This document shows, piece after piece, positions 6,591 through 14,515 of a stretch of DNA of 22,595 bases. The translations under genes and the position numbers were made by a program. The notes under the pieces were generated by a model that searched no databases, was not told where the DNA came from, and saw nothing but the letters and a program-made list of their open reading frames with translations. Within the stretch, counting starts at the first letter, position 1; every line of letters begins with the position of its first letter. Where the stretch lies: contig CAYHHR010000013.1 of NCBI GenBank assembly GCA_964356495.1, positions 1 to 22,595 of the forward strand. Reading direction: 5' to 3'. Source of the DNA: JAKANM01 sp964356495. Its GTDB lineage: Bacteria > Patescibacteriota > Patescibacteriia > Magasanikbacterales > GWA2-37-8.

Positions 6591-7835
6591 ATGAAGATTA
6601 AACAAATTACAGCGCGCGAAATTTTGGATTCACGCGGCAACCCGACGGTAGAAGCGACCGTAATTTTGGAAAGCGGCGCGAGGGGGACAGCCAAAGTTCC
6701 TTCCGGCGCTTCGACCGGCAGCCATGAAGCTCTCGAACTTAGGGATGGGGGGGAGCGTTATGGTGGCAAAGGTGTTCTGAAAGCGGTAAAAAATGTCATG
6801 AAAATAATCGGCCCGGCCTTGATCGGAGACGAGCTTGACCTGAGAAAACTGGACGAAAAAATGATCAGGCTCGACGGTCGCAAAGACAAGTCGCGCCTCG
6901 GCGCGAACGCGATCTTGGCGGTGTCGCTCGCGGCAGCGCGGGCGGGAGCGGCGGCAAAAAATATTCCGCTCTACAAATATCTTCGCGAGGCCTATGGGTT
7001 GAAAGAAAAGGAATTTCGTCTGCCGGTCGCGATGATGAATATTTTGAATGGCGGTCGTCATGCTGATAATGGGCTTTCGATTCAGGAATTTATGATTATC
7101 CCGCGCCACACCTTATTTCGCGAACGGGTGCGGATAGGTTCGCAAATTTTCCACGCTCTTGCTGAGCTCCTCAGCCAAAAAGGGTATCCGACGTCAGTCG
7201 GGGACGAAGGCGGGTTTGCTCCGGAACTTTTGAACAATGAACGCGCTTTGCAAATTATTATCGCGGCGATAAAGTCAGCCGGCTGGGAACCAGGCAAACA
7301 CGTTTTTCTCGGGCTGGATGTCGCGGCCTCCGAATTCTACAAAAATGGCAATTATTTTTTTGCCAGCAAAAAACAAGGCTGGCGCGCCGACAAGATGATT
7401 TCAATTTACAAAGATTGGATAAAAAAGTATCCGTTGATTTCTATCGAAGATGGCCTCAGCGAGGATGATTGGAAAAATTGGAAAATTTTGACTAAGGAGG
7501 TTGGAAAAAAGGTTACCTTGATCGGCGATGATTTGTTTGTCACTAATGTTGAGAGGATTCAACGCGGTATTAAGGAAAATATCGGAAATGCCGTTCTCAT
7601 CAAACTAAATCAGATCGGAACATTGACCGAAACTATCGCCGCCATCAAACTGGCGCAACAAAATAATTACCAAGTTATCATTTCTCATCGGAGCGGCGAA
7701 ACCGCGGACACCTTTATTGCCGACCTCGCGGTGGCTGTTAATGCCGAATTTATCAAAACCGGATCGTTGTCGCGTTCCGAGCGAATCGAAAAGTATAATC
7801 GTTTAATGGAAATTGAATCGGAACTAGGAAGATAG
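6591..7835 (+). CDS. eno: enolase (phosphopyruvate hydratase)
   Basis: Converts 2-phosphoglycerate to phosphoenolpyruvate in the cytoplasm, the step after phosphoglycerate mutase. The 414-residue protein retains all catalytic and Mg-binding motifs: SGASTGSHEALELRD loop, NGGRHADN then QEFMI, GDEGGFAPE, the metal ligands in LDVAASEFY, SIEDGLSEDDW and IGDDLFVTN, the base lysine in LIKLNQIGTLTET, ISHRSGETADTF and FIKTGSLSRSER. I start at the ATG 6591 (MKIKQITAREILDSRGNPT, the normal enolase N-terminus), not the upstream in-frame codons that cover the promoter. It ends 1 base before the first gpmI gene, so eno and gpmI are almost certainly co-transcribed. Length is slightly under the common 420-435 aa. 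Confidence 0.97.
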   Translation: MKIKQITAREILDSRGNPTVEATVILESGARGTAKVPSGASTGSHEALELRDGGERYGGKGVLKAVKNVMKIIGPALIGDELDLRKLDEKMIRLDGRKDKSRLGANAILAVSLAAARAGAAAKNIPLYKYLREAYGLKEKEFRLPVAMMNILNGGRHADNGLSIQEFMIIPRHTLFRERVRIGSQIFHALAELLSQKGYPTSVGDEGGFAPELLNNERALQIIIAAIKSAGWEPGKHVFLGLDVAASEFYKNGNYFFASKKQGWRADKMISIYKDWIKKYPLISIEDGLSEDDWKNWKILTKEVGKKVTLIGDDLFVTNVERIQRGIKENIGNAVLIKLNQIGTLTETIAAIKLAQQNNYQVIISHRSGETADTFIADLAVAVNAEFIKTGSLSRSERIEKYNRLMEIESELGR

Positions 7836-7836
7836 T

Positions 7837-9399
7837 ATGCCTCATCAAACGACTTTACTCATAATCCTCGACGGCTGGGGGGTGCCGGCGAAAAATTTTT
7901 ATGGCAGCGCTATTACCAGGCAGACAGCTCCGAATTTTTTTAATTGGCTGAAGGAGTATCCTCACACGGAGCTTGAGGCGAGCGGCACGTCCGTAGGACT
8001 CGAAAAGGGCCAGGAAGGAAACAGTGAAGCTGGTCATCTCAACATCGGCGCCGGTCGGGTTGTGAAACAGGATATGCTTTATATCCAGGATGCGATTAAG
8101 GATGGGTCGTTTATAAAAAATAACGCTTTCCATCAGGCTTTGCATCACTCAAAGAAATATCAGACCAGCGTCCATGTGATTGGCCTGTTATCAAATCACA
8201 ACAGCGCGCATTCTTGCCCTGAGCATTTGTACGCGCTTCTCGATTTTTTTCAACTTGAAGGAGTCAAGAAAATTTATCTCCATCTTTTTACCGACGGCCG
8301 CGATTCCGGCCAGCATGACGCGCATAAATATCTCACTAATCTGGAGAAACATTTAAATGGCAATGTAAAAATTGCCACTATTATGGGACGTTATTATGCT
8401 ATGGATCGAAACAAAATGTGGGACCGGACCGAGGCGGCTTATAACGCGATTGTCATGGGTCAAGGCAAGAAAGCCAAGGATATGGAGGAAGCTCTAACAA
8501 TTGCTTACAATTCCGGCGAGACTGATGAATTTATTTCGCCTACCGTGATTTATGATGATGGAAAGCCGGTTGCCACGATAAAGGATAATGACGTGATATT
8601 TTTTTTCAATTTGCGCAGCGATCGGGCGAGGCAGCTGACCAAGGCATTTGTCCAGCCTGATTTTGGCAAGGATAATCCGGACGCGTTTCATCGGAAATTC
8701 AAGCCCAAAAATATTCGTTTCGTCGCCATGACGGACTTTGGTCCGGATTTGCCCGGGATCTTTACGGCATTTCCGAGCCGGGATGTGAAAAATAGTCTAG
8801 TTCAGGTACTATGTCCGAGATCTCAATTGTATATCGCCGAATCGGAAAAATTTGCTCATGTTACATATTTCTTTAACGGCGGCTACGCCCAGCATTTTTG
8901 CAATGAGAAATGGGTAAAAATTGAATCTGATCACGTTAAAGATTTTGATGGGCGGCCGGCGATGAAAGCAGGGGAAATTATTGAGCATTTGACGAAGGCT
9001 ATCGAATCCGGAGCTTATGATTTTATTACCGCAAATTTTGCCAACGCCGATATGATCGGCCATACTGGAAATTTGCCAATGGCGGAAAAGTCGGTCAAGA
9101 TTTTAAACAACGCGCTTCTCCGAATTGTAAACTTCGCGCTTGAGCATTCGACTACCGTCATCATCACGGCCGATCATGGCAACGCCGAGGAAATGATTAA
9201 CGCGAAAACAGGTGAAATAGATACCGAACATTCGGTAAATTTGGTTCCATTTTTGATAATTGCATCGCGGGAAGAAATAAGGAAACGCCGAATTAAAAAA
9301 ATTCTTAATAAAGGAAAGCTGGCCGACATCGCTCCGACTATTCTGAAGCTGATGGATATTCCCCAGCCAGCCGAGATGACTGGTAAACCACTTTATTAA
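7837..9399 (+). CDS. gpmI: 2,3-bisphosphoglycerate-independent phosphoglycerate mutase, copy 1
   Basis: Mn-dependent enzyme of the alkaline phosphatase superfamily that interconverts 3- and 2-phosphoglycerate. The 520 residues show metal ligand D12 (LDGWG), the phosphoserine loop GNSEAGHLNIGAGR (S63), TDGRDSGQHD, GRYYAMDRNKMWDRTE, RSDRARQLTKAF, AESEKFAHVTYFFNGG and TADHGNAEEM with the closing TEHSVNLVPFLI. The usual VHSH-type substrate loop here reads SNHNSAHSCPEHL, one residue longer and with Cys for the second His. The segment normally reading like SPKVxTYDxxPEMSA is SDHVKDFDGRPAMKA. Both changes mark it as diverged. It starts 1 base after eno, with an AGGAAG ribosome site. A second gpmI follows directly. 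All metal and nucleophile residues are present, so I expect it to be active. Confidence 0.93.
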   Translation: MPHQTTLLIILDGWGVPAKNFYGSAITRQTAPNFFNWLKEYPHTELEASGTSVGLEKGQEGNSEAGHLNIGAGRVVKQDMLYIQDAIKDGSFIKNNAFHQALHHSKKYQTSVHVIGLLSNHNSAHSCPEHLYALLDFFQLEGVKKIYLHLFTDGRDSGQHDAHKYLTNLEKHLNGNVKIATIMGRYYAMDRNKMWDRTEAAYNAIVMGQGKKAKDMEEALTIAYNSGETDEFISPTVIYDDGKPVATIKDNDVIFFFNLRSDRARQLTKAFVQPDFGKDNPDAFHRKFKPKNIRFVAMTDFGPDLPGIFTAFPSRDVKNSLVQVLCPRSQLYIAESEKFAHVTYFFNGGYAQHFCNEKWVKIESDHVKDFDGRPAMKAGEIIEHLTKAIESGAYDFITANFANADMIGHTGNLPMAEKSVKILNNALLRIVNFALEHSTTVIITADHGNAEEMINAKTGEIDTEHSVNLVPFLIIASREEIRKRRIKKILNKGKLADIAPTILKLMDIPQPAEMTGKPLY

Positions 9400-9429
9400 A
9401 TCCCAAATCCCAATAACGAATGCCCAATT

Positions 9430-11016
9430 ATGTCCAAAGCTTATCGTCCGGTAGTACTAGTGATTTTCGACGGTTGGGGTGTTGCTCCGAAAAGCGAGGG
9501 GAACGCCATCACCAGGGCGCGGACGCCTAATTTTTCATCGTACTTGAAAAATTATCCGGCCATGACTCTTTACGCTTCGGGAAACGAAGTCGGTCTTTTG
9601 TTTGGGGAAATTGGCAACTCTGAAGTTGGGCATCTGAACATCGGCGCCGGCCGAATTTATTATCAGTCCTGCCCGCGCATCAATCAGGCGATTACCGACG
9701 GAAGTTTTTTTGAGCATCAAAGTTTTCTGAAAGCGATTGAACACGCCAAAAAAAATGGCTCAAATCTTCATCTTATCGGTTTACTAAGTTCCGGAAATGT
9801 TCATGCCAGCAACGATCATTTATACGCTCTTCTTGAACTCTGCAAACGCGCTGGCCTGAAGAAACAGGTAAAGGTTCATATTATTCTTGACGGCCGCGAT
9901 TGCGCCTATAATCTTGGCGCGTTTTTTATCAAGGAAGTACTTGCTAAAATGGTCAGCCTGCAGGTCGGGGAATTAGCTACGATTTCCGGACGTTTTTACG
10001 CGATGGATCGCGACAATCGCTGGCAACGCGTGGAAAAAGCTTATCGCGCGATGGCTGAAGGAAATTCTGAGAAGATGACGATTGATGCTGAAAAGGCGAT
10101 CCTCGAATCATACGAAGCGAAAGTTTACGACGAAGAGTTTATCCCAACCGTGATTACCGACCAGAAAGGCAAACCGATTGGAGATGTCCATGACGGCGAC
10201 GCGATAATATTTGCGAACTTCAGGCCGGACCGCGCCAGAGAGCTTACCAAAGCATTTGTTCTGCCTTCATTCGCCGGATTTGAACGAAAGCGAATCGAAA
10301 ATTTATTTTTTGTCACGATGACGGAATATGAAAAAAATATTCCCGTGGTCGTGGCGTTCGAGCCAATCGTAGTCCATAATTGCCTGGCAGAAGTGATAAG
10401 CAAAAATAACCTTAAACAATTTCACGCCGCGGAAACAGAAAAGTACGGCCATGTGACTTTTTTCCTAAACGGCACGGTCGAAGAACCGTTCCCCGGAGAA
10501 GAAAGAGGTTTAGTGCCGTCGCCGAAAGTCAGCAATTATTCCGAGGTTCCGGCGATGTCATCAAGCGGGGTGGCGAAGGAAGCGGTCAAAGCCATTGATA
10601 GCGAGAAATATGATTTTATCGTGATAAATTTTGCGAGTCCCGATATGGTCGCGCATACTGGAAACTTATCCGCAAGCATCGCGGCCTGTGAAGCGGCGGA
10701 TGCCGGTCTCGGCGAGATCGTAAACCACGCTTTATCCCACGGCGGCGTAGTATTGATGACGGCTGATCACGGCAATGCCGAAGAACTAATCAATTTACAA
10801 ACCAACGAGATGGACAAGGAACACTCGGTAAATCCGGTGCCGTGTCTGATTATCGGCGAGGATTTTAAGGGCGAAGCCGGTCCGGGCGGCGACGCGCCCG
10901 AAGGCGATCTTAGTCTCCTCACTCCGGTCGGCGTTTTGGCCGATGTCGCTCCAACGATTTTAAAACTTCTTGGCATTGATCAGCCGCCGGAGATGACCGG
11001 CGCGCCGTTGATTTAA
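9430..11016 (+). CDS. gpmI: 2,3-bisphosphoglycerate-independent phosphoglycerate mutase, copy 2
   Basis: A second iPGM of 528 residues in tandem with the first, 30 bases downstream. It has D14 (FDGWG), phosphoserine S64 in GNSEVGHLNIGAGR, LDGRDCAYNLGAFF, GRFYAMDRDNRWQRVE, RPDRARELTKAF, AETEKYGHVTFFLNG, SPKVSNYSEVPAMSS and TADHGNAEEL with KEHSVNPVPCLI. Its core motifs are closer to the family consensus than those of copy 1. The VHSH loop reads VHAS. A 17-residue Gly/Asp-rich insert (about 479-495, GEAGPGGDAPEGD) lies near the C-terminus. The 30-base gap contains AAATCCC twice. It overlaps the convergent DHH-type gene by 4 bases at the 3' ends. Two intact iPGMs in a small genome are unusual; a specialised role for one copy is inference. 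Confidence 0.93.
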   Translation: MSKAYRPVVLVIFDGWGVAPKSEGNAITRARTPNFSSYLKNYPAMTLYASGNEVGLLFGEIGNSEVGHLNIGAGRIYYQSCPRINQAITDGSFFEHQSFLKAIEHAKKNGSNLHLIGLLSSGNVHASNDHLYALLELCKRAGLKKQVKVHIILDGRDCAYNLGAFFIKEVLAKMVSLQVGELATISGRFYAMDRDNRWQRVEKAYRAMAEGNSEKMTIDAEKAILESYEAKVYDEEFIPTVITDQKGKPIGDVHDGDAIIFANFRPDRARELTKAFVLPSFAGFERKRIENLFFVTMTEYEKNIPVVVAFEPIVVHNCLAEVISKNNLKQFHAAETEKYGHVTFFLNGTVEEPFPGEERGLVPSPKVSNYSEVPAMSSSGVAKEAVKAIDSEKYDFIVINFASPDMVAHTGNLSASIAACEAADAGLGEIVNHALSHGGVVLMTADHGNAEELINLQTNEMDKEHSVNPVPCLIIGEDFKGEAGPGGDAPEGDLSLLTPVGVLADVAPTILKLLGIDQPPEMTGAPLI

Positions 11017-12179
11017 TTTTTCGCGGGAAGAGCCTCTGAGATGTTTTTTATTACTATTTCTTCCGATTCGCTCAAAGTTTTCCCGGAGATAAAAAAATAC
11101 GCTAGATGTTTCGTGCCTTCGGGTTGGAAAGGTTTGACTAGATGCAGGACATCATAATTTTTTTCACTGGCGATTATTCCGCCGACCTGCCTGCCGGCAG
11201 GCAGGTCTTTTTCATTATTATTTTCAATTTCATAAAGCAACAGGCTGACTTTAGCTTCCGGGCTATTGCTAAGAAGTTCGTCGATTATTCCACGAACGTC
11301 GTCGGGCGTGCCGCCGGAGCGGCTGAAATCTTCGCGTGTGAGTGACGATGAGACCAGTCCGATTTTTGGGTCGCTTACTAGATGCGTGAGCGCTTGCCCC
11401 CAGAGTTTGAGGGTTGCGATCGAGCGGGTGCGATAAAGATTTTGCATAATTTTTTCCCGATCGGCGCCGCGCGCCATCAGATCACTCGCGATTTGCATGG
11501 TAGAAGGGGAGAGGTTGGAATTTTTGAAACTGCCGGTCGCGATAGTTATTCCTGTCAATATCGTGGTGCAGGTGGCGGCGTCAAGAAATTGCTCGCCGGC
11601 TTCTTTGATTAATTTATAAATTATTTCCGATGAAGAAGTCGCGGCGAGGTCGATGAGATTAATTTTTCCATAACGTTCATTGTCCGGCTGATGATCGATG
11701 GCGATGATGGGAGTTCGGAAAAACAGATCAGTGTTATTCAGGTAGGCTACGCCTAGTGATTCGAGATCTGGCGTGTTGAAAGTGATGATAAGATCGTATT
11801 TAAAGGTTGATTGCGCCGTGCGAAGTTCATTTTTACCGATTATTCCATTTTTTGGAGTGAGGTAGATACTAAGCGTGGAATCTTTGATGTCATAGCTCAG
11901 AGATTCGATGGCAGTTTTTGAAACATCAACTTTAATAATAAATTTTTGGAGATTGGCAAGAGCGGGTTTTACATCGGCGATTGAAGGCAAAAAATTAAAT
12001 CGCTTGGGCGCTTTGAAATCATTGCATACAACGTCGGCCTGGCGGTGTTGTTTTTCCAGAATATTTTTCATGGCAAGAGCGGAGGCAAGCGCGTCGCCGG
12101 TATCTCTCGAACTAAAGATCAGCAAAACGTGTTTGCTGTCTTCAATCAACTTTAGTGCTTGTTGGGTGTCGTTAAATGC
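11013..12179 (-). CDS. DHH-family phosphoesterase homologue with degenerate metal site
   Basis: A 388-residue protein with the layout of NrnA/RecJ-like DHH-DHHA1 phosphoesterases, which cut short oligonucleotides or pAp with two Mn ions. The DHH domain (about 1-225) is recognisable, but key ligands have changed. Motif I is SSRDTGDALAS without the leading His. Motif II is ITFNTPD with Asn for Asp. Motif III is DHQ for DHH (162-164). Motif IV is GITIATGSFKNSN, with Ala for the Asp of the usual TDTG. The C-terminal part (about 245-388) resembles DHHA1 (SSSLTREDFSRSGGTPDDVRGI). A palindrome has added LPAGRQV to a surface loop (see 11184-11207). The ATG at 12209 is rejected because it lies inside the -10; transcription should start near 12201, so the ATG at 12179 is used. 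It is convergent with gpmI. Catalysis is doubtful; a nucleotide-binding role is possible. Confidence 0.8.
   Translation of the reverse strand, partial: AFNDTQQALKLIEDSKHVLLIFSSRDTGDALASALAMKNILEKQHRQADVVCNDFKAPKRFNFLPSIADVKPALANLQKFIIKVDVSKTAIESLSYDIKDSTLSIYLTPKNGIIGKNELRTAQSTFKYDLIITFNTPDLESLGVAYLNNTDLFFRTPIIAIDHQPDNERYGKINLIDLAATSSSEIIYKLIKEAGEQFLDAATCTTILTGITIATGSFKNSNLSPSTMQIASDLMARGADREKIMQNLYRTRSIATLKLWGQALTHLVSDPKIGLVSSSLTREDFSRSGGTPDDVRGIIDELLSNSPEAKVSLLLYEIENNNEKDLPAGRQVGGIIASEKNYDVLHLVKPFQPEGTKHLAYFFISGKTLSESEEIVIKNISEALPAKN
11184..11207. repeat. 24-bp perfect palindrome inside the DHH-type gene, encoding LPAGRQV
   Basis: GACCTGCCTGCC is followed immediately by its exact reverse complement, GGCAGGCAGGTC. 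Read on the minus strand it gives in-frame DLPAGRQV between an Asn/Glu-rich loop (ENNNEK) and GGIIASEKNYD. I recognise this palindrome and its LPAGRQ peptide as a dispersed element in Patescibacteria genomes; that is recall, not a search. Confidence 0.85.
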
Positions 12180-12207
12180 CATAAATATGTCCTGGACAGG
12201 ATTGCTC

Positions 12208-12236
12208 ATCTTAGCAAAATTTTAGCCTACTGTCAA
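12208..12236 (-). promoter_or_regulatory. promoter of the DHH-type gene
   Basis: On the minus strand TTGACA (12236-12231) is followed by a 17-base spacer and TAAGAT (12213-12208), preceded by TGC as an extended -10. Predicted start of transcription is about 12201. This decides the start codon: the ATG at 12209 overlaps the -10, so the ATG at 12179 (leader about 22 bases) is the likely start. Confidence 0.75.
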
Positions 12237-12293
12237 CGGAATGTGCCTGTAAAGCGGTTTAGATTATAAAAAGGGCAGTAATAAGCCAAAAAC

Positions 12294-12322
12294 TTGCATT
12301 TTCCATCTCGATTATGTATAGT
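12294..12322 (+). promoter_or_regulatory. promoter of valS-tyrS
   Basis: TTGCAT (12294-12299), a 17-base spacer and TATAGT (12317-12322). Expected mRNA start is about 12329, a leader of about 15 bases to the valS ATG at 12344, with no Shine-Dalgarno. It is divergent from the DHH-type promoter, with about 57 bases between their -35 elements. Confidence 0.72.
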
Positions 12323-12343
12323 AGAGCAATTCATGAATAATTT

Positions 12344-14512
12344 ATGTCAGTCGAATTGTCAAAAGCTTACGAACCGAAAAAATACGAAGATGAAATTTAT
12401 CAGCGTTGGGAAAAGAGCGGATTTTTTAATCCCGATAATCTCTCCGGCAAACCTTACACCATTATCATGCCGCCGCCGAACGCTAACGGCGCCCTTCATC
12501 TCGGCCACGCGCTTTTCGTCACCATTGAAGACATTCTGATTCGATTTCAGCGGATGCGTGGGCGCAAAGCCTTGTGGTTGCCTGGCACCGATCATGCCGG
12601 ATTCGAAACGCAGGTGGTATTTGAAAAAAAATTAGACAAAGATGGCCGCAGCCGTTTCAAAATGACGCGAGAAGAATTTTATCGGGAATGCATGGAATTC
12701 GTGCAGGCCAATAAGCACAACAGTGAGAACGGCCTCAGGCGACTTGGCGCGTCGTGCGATTGGAGCAGGAATATTTTCACGCTTGATCCGGAAATCATAA
12801 AAGTCGTTTACGGAACTTTTCATAAGATGTACGCCGATGGACTCGTATATCGCGGAAACAGAATCAGCAACTGGTGCTCCAAGCATCAGACCGGCCTCGC
12901 TGACCTCGAAACGAAATATGAGGAACGCATCGAGCTGTTTTATTATTTCAAATACGGCCCGTTCGTGATCGGTACCAGCCGGCCCGAGACAAAGTTTGGC
13001 GACAAATATGTCGTGATGCATCCGGCCGACAAGCGTTACGCGAAATATCATCCGGGTGAGAAAATTAATTTGGAGTGGATCAATGGACCAATCACGGCGA
13101 CGATTATCAAGGACGAGGCGGTCGATATGACTTTTGGCACCGGAGTTATGACAATTACTCCCGCCCATGATTCTGTAGACTTCGAGATCGCCGCGCGACA
13201 GAAGCTCGACTCGGAACCAGTGATCGACAAGCGCGGCAAACTTCTGCCAATCGCCGGGGAATTCGCGGGAATGAAAATTTTTGAGGCTCGACCTAAAATC
13301 GTTGAGAAGCTGAAAGCGAAGGGCCTGCTCGACAAAGTTGAGGAGAATTATAAACACAATGTTCAACTTTGTTATAAGTGCAATACGGTGATCGAGCCGC
13401 AGATTATTCCGCAATGGTATATCAACATGACGAAGCCGCTGCCGGATGGACGGCCATGTTTGCGCGACTTAGCTTTGCGCGCTCTCGATAGCGGGGCAGT
13501 AGAAATTGTGACTGAAAAGTTTGAAAAGATTTTTCGGCATTGGATGGAAAGTATTCGGGACTGGCCGATTAGCCGTCAGATTTGGTGGGGCATCCCAATT
13601 CCGGTGAAGTATTGCGATGATTGTCATGAAACGATTATTGATATTAATGGCAACGTTGAGAGGTGTACAAAATGTTCGGGCAGTAGGTTGACGGCGGATT
13701 CTGATACATTTGATACATGGTTTTCATCAGGTCAGTGGCCGTTTGCCACTTTGCTTGCCAATGACTCCAAACACGGCACTTCGGATTTTAAAACTTTTTT
13801 TCCGACACAACTGATGGAAACAGGCTGGGATATTTTATTTTTTTGGGTGGCGCGTATGGTGATGCTTTCGTATTATAGCACCGACAAGCCACCGTTTGAG
13901 AAAGTTTATTTGCATGGCCTAGTTCGTGATAAAGATCGGCAGAAGATGAGCAAGAGCAAGGGCAATGTTATCGATCCGTTGGGCGTTATTGAAATGTACG
14001 GCACTGACGCTTTGCGGTTTGCGCTTATTTTTTCCACGGCCGCCGGCAACGATATTCCGCTCGCGGAGGAAAAAATTCGGGGCATGCAACACTTTGCCAA
14101 TAAATTATGGAATATTGCTAGGTTTGTGATCAGCAATGTTGAAGTTAGTGATAGTTTGTGGGAAGCAAAAACTGAGGCCGATAAGACCGTCATCGTGGAA
14201 CTTGAGCAAACGGTTAAATCGATGACTGAAAATTTGGAAGCTTTTCGCCTGAACGAAGCCGCTCAGGATATTTATGATTTTACCTGGCACAAATTTGCCG
14301 ATGTTTATTTGGAAGCTAGCAAAAGTCAGCTGGCTGATGAAAAAGTGGTCGGTAACACCAAGCGGATATTATTGCATTTGCTCGTTGAGGTTCTGAAGCT
14401 CCTGCATCCCTTTATGCCTTTTATTACCGAGGAGATTTGGCAGCAGTTGGGTCGCGGTAAATTAATAGAGAATAATAATTTACTTATGGTTACAGCGTGG
14501 CCATTGAAATAA
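12344..14512 (+). CDS. valS: valine--tRNA ligase, compact form lacking the C-terminal arm
   Basis: Class I aminoacyl-tRNA synthetase that charges tRNA-Val. The Rossmann catalytic domain is marked by PPPNANGALHLGH (HIGH motif HLGH at 52-55), LWLPGTDHAGFETQ and KMSKSKGNVIDP (KMSKS at 534-538). A CP1 editing domain is present (TSRPETKFGDKYVVMHPAD, GTGVMTITPAHDSVDFE). Cysteine pairs CDDC and CTKC, 16 residues apart, form a zinc ribbon. The DxxFxTWFSSGQWPF segment fits ValS rather than IleS. At 722 residues it is much shorter than typical ValS (about 880-950 aa). It stops just after the anticodon-domain motif LHPFMPFITEEIWQQL and so has no room for the following helical region and C-terminal coiled-coil tRNA arm. 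tyrS begins 3 bases after its stop, so this is not a visible frameshift. Confidence 0.94.
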   Translation: MSVELSKAYEPKKYEDEIYQRWEKSGFFNPDNLSGKPYTIIMPPPNANGALHLGHALFVTIEDILIRFQRMRGRKALWLPGTDHAGFETQVVFEKKLDKDGRSRFKMTREEFYRECMEFVQANKHNSENGLRRLGASCDWSRNIFTLDPEIIKVVYGTFHKMYADGLVYRGNRISNWCSKHQTGLADLETKYEERIELFYYFKYGPFVIGTSRPETKFGDKYVVMHPADKRYAKYHPGEKINLEWINGPITATIIKDEAVDMTFGTGVMTITPAHDSVDFEIAARQKLDSEPVIDKRGKLLPIAGEFAGMKIFEARPKIVEKLKAKGLLDKVEENYKHNVQLCYKCNTVIEPQIIPQWYINMTKPLPDGRPCLRDLALRALDSGAVEIVTEKFEKIFRHWMESIRDWPISRQIWWGIPIPVKYCDDCHETIIDINGNVERCTKCSGSRLTADSDTFDTWFSSGQWPFATLLANDSKHGTSDFKTFFPTQLMETGWDILFFWVARMVMLSYYSTDKPPFEKVYLHGLVRDKDRQKMSKSKGNVIDPLGVIEMYGTDALRFALIFSTAAGNDIPLAEEKIRGMQHFANKLWNIARFVISNVEVSDSLWEAKTEADKTVIVELEQTVKSMTENLEAFRLNEAAQDIYDFTWHKFADVYLEASKSQLADEKVVGNTKRILLHLLVEVLKLLHPFMPFITEEIWQQLGRGKLIENNNLLMVTAWPLK

Positions 14513-14515
14513 TAT

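Noticed and set aside
12209..12209. Upstream ATG as start of the DHH-type gene
   Set aside because: It lies inside the TAAGAT -10 of the gene's own promoter, so it would not be in the mRNA.
12632..13414. 260-codon minus-strand open frame opposite valS
   Set aside because: It lies fully within valS, shows no family motif, promoter or ribosome site, and is a codon-bias shadow.
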